Assembly (NCBI GenBank): GCA_020746105.1 | Contig: CM036658.1 | Span: 34,279,004 to 34,343,003, forward strand | DNA: 64,000 bases | Reading direction: 5' to 3' | Origin: Trogon surrucura | Lineage: Eukaryota; Chordata; Aves; Trogoniformes; Trogonidae | Shown here: in pieces, positions 37,701 to 49,700 of the stretch | Layout: every line of letters begins with the position of its first letter | Position numbering within the stretch: the stretch's first letter is position 1 | Notes under the pieces: model-generated | What the model was told of the DNA's origin: nothing | The model's input: only the letters and a program-made list of their open reading frames with translations | Database searches by the model: none | Program-made: the position numbers and the translations under genes

Positions 37701-40700
37701 TCTTTGTGAAGTTCAAAAAGTACCCAGCAAATATTGTTGTTGATAAACATACAGCCATAAACATGAAAAATGAGAGAGACCTCACTCTAACCTGTAGATC
37801 AGATTGCTTTCCCATTATAATTCCACAAGTGTGGAACTATACAGTCTTTGTGTTTGGTGTTGTCTACTTGGTACAGACAGAATGTCTGTCTGAAGAACAG
37901 CTATGATGTGAAACAAATTACCTGAATAGCCTGGTTGACAATGGCAGATGAAGGTCCCAATGCCATCTTCACACATTCCACTGTTGTGACATGGAGATGA
38001 TTTACACTCATTAACTTCTGTTTCACATTTCAAGCCTAGAATGCAAGATAAAGGACTGAGAACAGGGAGACAAAATTTGAAATTTTTCACGTGTGAAAGT
38101 CATGAGTACTTAATACAGGAATACATGGTTGATTAATCACATGTTATCAAACATTCAGGTTTATTATTTTCTGTTTAGACTGTGTTTTAACAGTGTTGTT
38201 AGAAAAGTATTAAGCACATGGGCCAACAGACTGATGAGTTCCAGATACTGGCACTTAGTATCTGTCACAAGCAACAGCTATCACTTCGTGATAATAGCTG
38301 AATATTAAGTTATCTATTTGCTTTGAAGTAACAGGGTACCTAACACTGACAAGGAGTATAGGCAGATCTGGGAGAATTAGCAGTTCAAGGTGAAAACTTT
38401 CAGCTTTTGCTAATAATAAATATTGCTAACTGACAGATTTTCAGATTCACTAACTCCACTAAAAGAAACCCCATTCAAAATCCTCTTCTGGTAAACACGA
38501 TGTAATTCATTGAGAACACTAGGAACTATTTCTCTTCTTAACACTTACGTATGGTAAACCTGTGATGGATATTTCAATTATTTAGGCTATACTCCTGCAC
38601 TGAAATGTTTTGCTCCTTTATGCTTGCTCATGTTAAGGGCATGGAGATATGTTAGCTTCTCCACCTGCTTCTCAATTTTTTTACCTGTATATCCAAGTGG
38701 GCATATGCAAATATACCCACTTCCCAATTGTTTGCATGTCCCATTGTTGTGGCATGGCTCCAGGAAACATTCATGAAAGACCTGCCAGAGTCAAGAATGA
38801 TACAATTATAGTAACGGAGGAAATACAAGTGGAACAAAATATTCTAATTTTAAACTGCACACCCTGTAGTCACTTTGGAAAGCTGGGGAAAAAAAAAAAG
38901 CCACTGGCATTAAATTCTGGCTTTTCCTCTTTGTCTCCTCAGCATATCAACCATTCATTTTTCTAGAGAAAAATACCAGGAATCTGAATTACTATTTTAA
39001 ATTGACCTTTCACTTAGCAAAATGTGATCATCACAGTTGTTCCCTCAGAACTTTCTTAGCTATGATTCAGAGGTCACATTTTATGCCATCTTTAATGTGA
39101 GAGTTCTCCACTTTGCATCCTTTTATACCAGTTAATAGCTTCCAGCTACTGTCATCAGGTGAGCTGCGGGGGAACTTCAATGTGTGATGTTTTTTTTTCC
39201 TAATGCAGCAAACCTGAATCCAGCAAGGACCTTGAGTAAATGGTTAACTAAAACCACAGGAGATCAGTTTCTCACCTCTCGATATGTTATATAATGATTC
39301 AGGCCAAATTTATCATCAGTCAACTTTGCTCCTGTTTATGTAATATCCTAACTTTAGACAAACAAACCAGTCTTGTCAGACTTGGCGGGGGGAGATGGTG
39401 TGAATACAGGGGCAGCTTTAGCAAACGTTATCCTTAGAGCAGTTTCACATGAAGATTTGCCTGTATTTCAAAGTGGGTATTCACAGCAGAAGGAAGCTCT
39501 GCTTGCCTCCTCCCAAATGTATCTATGCTGCAATAAGTAAAACAAAGATTTTACAAATGGAACTTAGATGCTTGGTAGCGCTTTCTGGAATTCAGCATAT
39601 GGAAGATATCAGATGACTGAATGCGGTCAATCTACTTTTTATAGATAGGCTGAACTTCCTCCATGGAGTTTACAATTCCGTTATAAGTGTGACAAATATT
39701 TTATATATCAGGTGAAGGCTTCAAGTCCAGAATTTAAGATTGCCCACAGCTGTTGCAGCCTCCTTTGTTCGGTGAAAAGTGCATCTATGATTACAGAGTT
39801 TGAGTGTTCTCCTCATGACCACTGCTCTCATCTCCTCAGGAAATACAGTCAGCTTAACAAGTACATTTAAAAAGGCCTTAGTAACTTCCTGCTGCATAAG
39901 GCACTCCTTCTTTCATTTGCAACAACACTGGAAAATACATCTTGTCCTTGCCTGACTGCTGGCTTTGTACTGTTTGATGATATTTTCTGGAGAGGCTGGT
40001 ACCATCATTATACTTTCCTCAGCTGCTGAAAAAGTAGAGCCAAAACCTGAAGAGGAAAGATACGGAAGTGCTGTTAAAAACACTGTATGGCAAGGCCCAT
40101 ATTACATGATGACATAATAATTGCATGTTAGTAACGCATCTAAATATACGCTAAAAAAAGTGAATATATGAGAATAAAGAGCAAACTTCACATTAACCAC
40201 ATAGTATTTTATACGTTTTTTACACAAATATGTATTTGTGAGCACATACATTTCTAAAACACACGCATGTGAGTGCACATAGAAAATATATGTATCTATA
40301 CACACACATACATGTACATACACACATTTGAGTATATATATATATAAAACTCTATAGTGTATATACATAGTATACATATACTCTGTGTGTGTGTATTTAT
40401 ACACACTCTGTATATGTGTACTGCTACTTGGCAGTACCACAGTCACTACGTGATGTTACGTAGACTGTTATGTGACTGTGAGAGGTAACACCAGTAGGCA
40501 AAACCAGCCGAGAACTTCATGAGTTGAAATGGAAGGTCTACATCTGTTAGGAGAAAAAGTGGGATGTTTTCTGTTAAGATTACTGCTGGTTACCCTTTAG
40601 ATGTTCCTTCTATTCACTGTCTCTCACAGAGATAATTTGGCTTACTTGAACAATCTGTGATGGATCTGGCACCAATGACAGTTGTTGTTCCATAAAATGG

Positions 40701-43700
40701 ACAAGACAAGCAATAGGATTTTCCTGGGTCTGGCTGATAGTAGTCTCTGGGACAAGGGTAGCAGGGTGTCAAACCTGTTCGAGAGAACTCGCCTGCAAGA
40801 CATGGTACTGCAAGAAGAAAAGGATATATTTTCTGAGTTATCACTTGCACTCCTAACCTAGCTCACCCCACATCTCTCTGTAATTTTCTCTCCTCCCCTC
40901 AGTCCCATCTCAGACTTAAAGGAACAAGATGAAACCTGCCAGGAATTCACAACTCTAAGAGATGCTTATTTAAATTATGCTGGTGGGTACTGTGGTTCTC
41001 AAAGGATTATGGAAATATCTGGGAAGTATTTCAAACTATTAATTTTGCTGCTCTGGGGGCAGCTTTTGAATGCAATTTCTTTTCTGTTTTCTCTCTCCAA
41101 CCTGCTTGTTTTGGTTTGGTGTTTTTCCCCCCTTCAAGAAGGTGTAGGGACAAAAAGGACAAAACCAAGTCTTTTTTTTGTACAGTTATTCCCCACAGAA
41201 TATTTCCCCTGGGCATCCTTCTGGCAAAGCTTCCCAAAGACAGCTAAGACAAATTTCCTGAAAAAAGTTATGGAACAAACTACCCAATATTTTTGCACAG
41301 AAGATGTGGAAGCTGTTTTGGAGATAATAGTGACAAGCATCCTTTCTCTTCTGTAAAGAAAAAAGGGTTTACTTTCATGGTTTCCTTTTTTTTCCCAAGG
41401 TGTCATTTTCATCACATATCTCATTTTATTCATCTCTAAGTAAGAATCCATCTCGGAAATCAGAAGGAGGGCATTTTAGAGAGACTTTTCAGGATTTAAT
41501 TAAAAAAAGTTCATAACCCCTTTAGTTACAAACCTCCACAAGCTGAGACATCCACTGCACCTCTTTTTACTGTTGATGTGTTTTCTGGGCAAGAGATGCA
41601 ATTCCTGGATCCAAACGCTGGTTGATATGTGCCAAGAGGACATGTTTCACAGGTCTCGAGACCATTAGGTGAATATGTTCCCTGCTTGCACTGAGCTATA
41701 AGGCAAAGAATTCATAAATATTAAGCAATGTCCAATAGGAAACATGGCTCCTGACCTCTAAAAATAATGCTGAAATCACAGTATGTGCCACAGGGAACTT
41801 CATTACTAGAGTTTACTCTACTCTGAAGGACTTCATGGGTACAAAGAGCAAAAAAAAAAAGGAGATGCGGTAAGTTACTGACAGTGCATTTGTGAATTAT
41901 TAACCAGTTAATTCTCTTCCAGTCAGCTTCACAGATGAGTTACAGCAACTTAGTTACCCATTTTTAATCAGCAAAATAAACAACAAGAAAATAAAGAGGA
42001 AATAAAATTAACAGCTTCTTTTTTAGAACAGGTCACAGAGGTAGTGGTGCTGAGGTGCTCAACGCTACAGCACTGTAGTTTAGGGTGCAGGCATATTATC
42101 TTTGATCACAGTCTGCTTTGTCTGGCAAGGACAAGAATGGCATTATTTTAAGCGCATTAGTCTCTGCAAAATGAGGACATAATGAAGACAGAAAGGAAAC
42201 AATGTTTCAAAGGCCAAGTCTTCTTAAAACATGTGCCCAGGCATCCTGCATGCCACAGCAGTGTTGGAAACCTGGATTTTTCTCTTTACATACGCATCAA
42301 GGGACAGTCAGGACTGCTCCTTACTTCCCACCACAGCGACCAAAAGGAAGCCACCAGGCATTCAGTAATGACTGTCAGAAGAAGAAAAAGTTCTCACCTT
42401 TGCATTCAGAGATGCTCCTAGAGTGCAGATACTCAGTATAGCTACCAGATGGACAACTTTTGCATTCTAACTGCCCTTCCTCATCTTGGTAGGATCCAGT
42501 CCAGCAGCTTTCACAGGTATGATGCTCCAGTGAGTAATAGGTACCCAAAGGGCAGTTAACTGTAATATTGGAAACATAAGGTTGCCCTCAGAGTGCACAA
42601 TCATACATGTTTTTTCTTGCCTCTGGAGTTGCCATTTAGTCAAATGCTGCTTATATGAAACGTGACTCTGTTCCTCAGCAACTGGGGTATCTCTCTGCAA
42701 AGATCTCATGCACACAAAGTGGAATCCAATTCCCTTTCTTACCTACACATCACCCACAAGACTAATAGGGTTAAATGACTGCATACCAAGCACTGTTTTC
42801 CTGTGTATCATCAGGCATGGATATGCCTGATTTCCCCATGGGACTGGAATTCTGGGTACAAAATCATCCTTCTTCCACAGGCCTTGGTTAGGAACATAAA
42901 CATCCTCTGGAAGTCAAACTGTGCAAAGCATTTTTGCAGTTTATTGTTCTGGGAGACCACAAGCACTGGCTTGTGTCAACCCAAAACCCTCTACAAACAT
43001 CCTCTAAATCTTGCATTTCAAAAGGATTCTAAATACATGTAAGGAGCAAGTCATCTGGCTTACCACACATTCTCCCCCTCAGCACAGAACCAGGCCTGCA
43101 GAAAAGAAAGGCCTTCTCAGTCTCCAATGAGTTGCTGTCAGCTACAATGAGTTCGGATGCAAACTGAAAAGAATACATGGGTTCCTTATTGAGAGTCCTA
43201 TTCAGCCTGTTCGTAATGGTCTCCAGAGTTTTAAGGAGCCGTCGCTGATTTTCCAGTTCCAGTGTATCATTCCTTTCATCAGGCAGTGGCACGCTAGCTG
43301 AGATATAAACAGAAAACACAAGAAGCATACAGATTTTACAGTCAGCATTTCCAGTGTACTCTGGAATATATCAAGAGTGCAACATCCAAGCCTGTCAGTG
43401 TAAAGTGGAAAGCAGGCCAGGTGCACAACGCTCTCCATGAACATGAAGCTCCCTCCAAGCAGAAATTCTGATCAGACGGGGCTACAGATGTCTCCAGAAA
43501 ACTATCATCTGAATGTAGGAGAAACATGTTCTTTAAAAAGAAGGAACAGGAGAAGGATAACGTTTTGACTTCTCTCACCTGTGATGTTAAATATTAACTT
43601 GATTTTGTGATCAGTCATTGGAACATTCAGCCTATGCCTTTTGACTCGAGCAGGTGCTGCCTGTACAGAGGCAGAGAGATGTCTGCCTAAGTCTCCTTCT

Positions 43701-46700
43701 TGTGCTGCGTCAACAAAATCATCGTAGGAATAATCCAGCTGATTTGCTGCCCCCCAGCCAGCAGGTCCTGTGAAGCATTAAGAAAGAACAAAATGGGAAG
43801 CAATACCACATGGAAAAAAAGCACCTGTACTTATTTCTAAAACACATCCCCAATAGAATGGGGTCTGTCCGAAGCTCCAGAGGATGTGTGCTAGATTTGC
43901 TGCTGCACAACAGGCTATTTTACCAGTATTTTGACTAACGAAAAAGGAAAACCTAGTCTTACTCCTAACTGATATCCTAGACATCCTGAATCTTGTGCAG
44001 ATAGTCAACGATTTAAAGAAATACTGTTATAAAAATTACAGGTTGAAATTCTTTCTTTTCCCCTGTCTTGCGTGGACCCTCACCTGCCAGCAACATCTTA
44101 AACAATTCCACACTGCTTTCTCTTCCTCTTCCTGCTCAGTTACAGGCAGCATGGCCTATGCCGTGCCACATGTCCATTGCAGCTTTTTCTCACACTTTCT
44201 GAATAGTTCTACCATCTTCCACACTCTCAGAAAAGTCTGGTAGCATCACCTTATTTGTTCATTCTCCACACATAGGCAGTTCCTGTTAAACACAGTTGAG
44301 TCAAATTCACCCCCTGTATAACGTCCTTCACCAAAACAATTAAAGATTCGCTTCTGTACATAATCCACATTTTAATGACTAAATTTAGAGGTGCATGGTG
44401 TATTTCATTGATCTAGCCATTCTTAAAAAAATATAAAGATGCTAAAAATTTCTGCAAATTACCTGTTAGCAATCACCTAGATTTGCTTAATTTACCCTGG
44501 AAACTGGGACAAATTAACCCCACAGTTTTGCGGTTAATAGCATTTGAGCATTCCACAATTAGTTTTTGAAACTGGTGTCTCTCCTGACCTGAAGAGACTG
44601 CTCCTCTTTTGCCTCCCCAGTGTAAAACATAACGAGCCACTCCAGAAAAACAGCAACAAGGTTATGCTGATAAGAGATTGACATGAAACAGAAGAGAACA
44701 GGACCCTGCATCCTACATCCTCAATGCTGTTTCCTCCAAGTGCTTTAAGACATACCTCCAGCCATCATCAGTACTCATCCTTACGCAGATGACAACTGCA
44801 AAATAGAACACACAGCCTTGCTGTGTCCGACTACAAACAAATGTGCTCTCAAAATCAGTGAAGCATGTCTAAAAGGTGAGAATAAGCAGGAACCTCTACC
44901 GACTCCACTATAAACCTGTAAAAGAGCCACAGTCCTACAACAGTGTGTGTATTCTGATGTTGATCTGCCAAAATGCCTCCTCCTAAGATAAGTAATGTAA
45001 GTTATTTGTTTTTAGCCTTTCTGCTCTGAGCATGCCCCACCAAGGGACTCAGAAATGCCAAGGACAACAGCAGCACAACATGGACACTAACGTGTTTCAA
45101 AACAGACTGAAAATGGCAACTTACTTAGCATAAAGCAAACTGGGAACAACACTAGGACTGTCACAGCTTTCACTCTGATGTAGCCATAGTCATCTCACAA
45201 AATCTGTCCCTGCATACAGGAAGTTGTTTCACAGCTAAAGGGCAAACTCAAGCTTGCACAGCTTTTACACTGTGAGGGTTCTATGCTGATATGAACTGCC
45301 ATCAGAATGCTCCTCCTTTTCCTAACAATCTCTAGGACCATCTATTGCATCTTTTCAGTATTTTGGTTTGAAACTGCATGTTTTTAAGAAGTTGCTTTCT
45401 TCTAAGCTAATCAAGCATGTTTGTAGGGCTCTCTGTGTGTGCTTTTTTGCCCTCCCTATCATGCAGCATCTTGGGAAGCTCTTCCTGTACCCTATATTAG
45501 GAAGCAGTAGCAAAACCAGGCAGTAAACAGTTCCATAATATTGTTACAGAACTGATTATGTAATTGCTTGCTATCTTCAGAGCTCCACATTTATTTAAAA
45601 AAAATGCCACACACAACACACTGCATACTTCAGAACAAAAGGAATGATGTGATGTTAAACCCGGATGACTAAGATTCTACATAATCAATAATTACCAATG
45701 GCAAATCCATTCTCGTAATCGTAATTATATTCCAAGCAATGTTTCTGTGTCTGATCTTCCAATCTGCAGTCAATATCATCAACATGATTACAGAATGATG
45801 GGACCTTCCAACATGAAGAAGAACAGCATTAAAAAATTACTCTAAATAAAACCACATAGCCCCCTCCCCCAACTTAAAAAACCTCCCAGTTACAATGTAA
45901 TTCACTGGTCCTGCCACTGCCACTAGATTTCCCCTTTCGTGTCTCTTTTAACCCTAATAAGGTCTGCTGGAAGAAATTACAGATACAGCTGGGAAGGAAG
46001 GGGGCAACCTGTAGGCATACAAGCACTTTGTTACAGAAGGCCTTTTTTATAAGAGAAGATGTCTATTCAGTTAACCGCTCTTGCATGGTTTGGAATTGCT
46101 TTGTTTTCTCCACGTTAATTTTCATTGGGAAGATGGCTTCTGCCGATTCCTCCCTCCTCTTCAGATCTCTGCTAAAATTTCAAATTCTTGGGAGCAGGAA
46201 TAGGCATATTCAAAACAGCCTTTTTGACTGTTTTCCCAGGTTGATGCATTTCGGTGTAATTGCTTGGGCAGGTCACCAGGCATTTTTTCCTTACTATCTT
46301 TTGCTTGCCGATAGTAACAGTTTAAGCAGCGGAACCCGGTCGTAGCTGGCACTTAGAGGAAAGAAACAGAAATAAAACCAGCCAAGATTTCTCTACTGAA
46401 GGAGAACAAACATGAAGCAAGGCAAGACAGTAACAAGCATCAGAGGCTGCCCAAAGCATTACGCAAATTATCAGCCATGTGTCAAGGGCTATTGCCATAT
46501 ATTCTAAAGTTGCAGAAGTCTGTCTGTTAGCTGTATGTGTTAATAATGCTTTTTAGTTAGTAGAGAAGCTTTTAGCATATGGGCCCTGTTACACCAGAAA
46601 TCCGTAAATGCCCAGTGTGCTTGCAAAATGCATTCTGGCCTTCTCACTTCCAGCTCTTACTACGACTTCAGTACAGCTGGAATTCATGGAGATTGCCCTG

Positions 46701-49700
46701 GGGATGGATGAGGAGCTGACTGTGAACTTGTGGATCAGCGTTAGGGGAAAAGCAGGGGAAGGTGATACCACAGTGGGGGTCTGCTACAGGCTACCTGACC
46801 GAGATGACCAAGCAGACAAGGCCCTCTATAGACAGAAAGGAGCAGCTTTGCATTCACAAGCCCTGGTCTTCATTGGGAATTCAATCACCCCAATATCTGT
46901 TGGAAGGATTGGGGAAGAACGGCACAGCAGGGCGCCAGCAATACAGGAGATCCCTGGAATGCATTGGTGACAATTTCCTTCTCCAGGTGGTAGAGGAACC
47001 AACGAGAAGGGTGCCATGCTGGACCTCGTTCTCACCAACAAGGAGGGGTTGGTGGATAATGTGAAGCTTAAGGGAAGCCCTGGCTGCAGCAGCTATAAAA
47101 TATTAAGATTCAAGACCCTCAGGGCAACAAGGAGGGTGTGCATCAAGCTCACCACCCTGGAATTCAAGAGAGCAGATTTTGACCTCTTCAGGGGTCTCCT
47201 TAGTGAAGTACCACGGGGATGAAGCCCTGAAGGGGAGAGGGGCCCAAGAAAGCTGGTCCATATTCAAGGACCACCTCCTCTGTGTCCAGGAGCAATGCAT
47301 TCCAAAAAAGAGGAAGACAGGCAAGAATGTCAGGAGGCCTGTGTGGATGAACAAGAAGCTTCTGGGCACGCTTAAAGACAAAAAGAGAATTTACAGAAAA
47401 AGGAAGAAGGGACAGGTAGACTGGGAAGAATATAAGGAAGTTGTCTGAGCAGCCAGCACTCAGGTGAGGAAAGCTAAAGCCCAGATAGAATCAAATTTAG
47501 CCAGGGACATCAAGGGTAACAGGAAAAACTTTTATAGGCATGTCAGTAATAAAAGGAAGGTTAGGGGATGTGGGCCCTCTCAGGAAGGGAAGAGCTTGTC
47601 ATGAAGGATGAGGAGAAGTCAGAGGTTTTCAATGACTTCTTTGCCTCAGTCTTCACTGGCAAGGGCTCTAGCTGCACTGTTCAAGCTGTAGAAGCCAAAG
47701 GCAGGGGCTGGGAGAAGGAAAATCTGCCCTCTGCAAGCTAAGATCAGGTTCAAGACCATTTAAAGAATCTGAAGATGTACAAACCCACGGGATCTGAGGG
47801 AACCGTCAGATGAAGTTGCTAGGCCACTTTCCATCACATTTGAGAGGTCATGGCAATATGGTACAGTGCCCACTGACAGGAAAAGAGGAAACATCACATG
47901 CATTTTCAAAAAGGGAAAAAAGGAAGACCCAGGCAACTACAGGCCAGTCAGTCTCACCTCTGTGCCCGGCAAGATCATGGAGTAGATCCTTCTGAAGGCT
48001 CTGCTGTGGCACACGGAAAATATGGAGGTGATTGGTGGCAACCAACATGGCTTCACCAAGGGAAAATCCTGCCTGACAAATCTGGTAGCTTTTTATGATG
48101 GAGTAACAGAGTCAACTGACACAGGAAGAGCAACTGATGTCATCTACCTGGACTTGTGCAAGGCTTTTGACACTGTCCCACGTGATATCCTGATCTCCAA
48201 GTTGGAAAGACATGGGTTTGGTGGATGGACCACTCAGTGGATAAGGAATTGGCTGGAAGATTGCACTCAGAGAGTTGCAGTCAATGACTCAACGTCCAAG
48301 TGGAGACCAGTTACAAGCAGTGTCCCCCAGGGGTCACTACTGGGACTGGTACCATTTAACATCTTTGTTGGCGACATGGACAGTGGCATCAAGTGCACCC
48401 TCAGCAAGTTTGCCAACAACACAAAGTTGCGTGGAGCAGTCGACCTGCTGGAGGGAAGGGAGGTCACCCAGAGGGACTTTGACAGGCTGGTGGAATACTG
48501 GGTCCAGCTCTGGAACCACCAACACAAGAAACACATGGAGCTGTTTAAGTGAGTCCAGAGGAGGGATACCATGAGGTTCCAGAGGGCTGGAACACCTGCC
48601 CTGTGAGGACAGGCTGAGAGAGTCAGGCTTGCTCAGCCTGGAAAAGAGAAGGCTCTAGGGAGACCTTATAGCGGTCTTCCAGTACCTGAAGAGGACCTAC
48701 AAGAAAGCTGGGGAGGGACTTTTTACAAGCGCCTGTAGTGACAGGATGAGGGATAATGGGTGGAAGATGGAAGAGGGTAGATTTAGATTAGATATAAGGA
48801 AGAAGGTCTTTACTCTGACGGTGCTGAGGCACTGGAACAGGTTGCCCAGGGAGGTTGTGGATGCTCCACCCCTGGAAGTGTTCAAGGCCAGCTTGAATGG
48901 AGCCTTGAGGAACCTGATCTAGTGGGAGATGTTCCTGCCATGGCAGGTGGGTTGGAACTAGATGATCTTTAAGGTCTTTCTTTTAACCCAAATAATTCTA
49001 TGATATGACTCCATGATTCTCTTCTGGTCCAATGCTATCACAGTAGGCCTGGACTGCCAGGTCTCAGGACTCCTGAGACCACAGCTCAAAGTCCTGCTGC
49101 TTCTGCTTTGCAGCAGAGGATAGATTCTTGAATTAAGAGGGGAGATTGTGATCCTGAAGTGGAAATCAAGACATGCAGTATTCAAATTCAGTGCCATGCA
49201 TAATAAGAGTTAAAACTGAGTAACTCAAGAAACCTGAGAAAAATTATTTAAATCACTACTACTGGACTTAAGTGCCTGGACTTAGACACAAAATTAGAAT
49301 CTATCCATCTGTATACATGTATATTAGTTTATATTATATGGATATATGTTAATCATATTCTATACAAAATACATATATTTTGTAATCACATCCAACTTTC
49401 AGAAACAATACTGAAATTATGGAACAATTGACTGGGGTTTTCAGAACTGCACAGTTCTCTCTGGAAGCGTACTGAAAATCTATGAGTGCCAGGTCCCTAA
49501 GCTACCTGGACACTTCTATAAATTCTGTCCTATATAACTCCACATTAAGAACTGAAATGAATTACACTAAAATGCCAGTGAATCATCTTTATTTTTAAAG
49601 GAGATTTGACATCTTTTGAAAAAAACACAAATTCCATTTAGAGGTTAATGTATTTTGCTTGTATGAAACCAGTTAGCTGGGAAAAGTAAAATTGAGGTAC

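Noticed and set aside
40102-40446. 114-residue minus-strand ORF
   Set aside because: A low-complexity product of a CA/TA/TG microsatellite, rich in Tyr/His/Val repeats.
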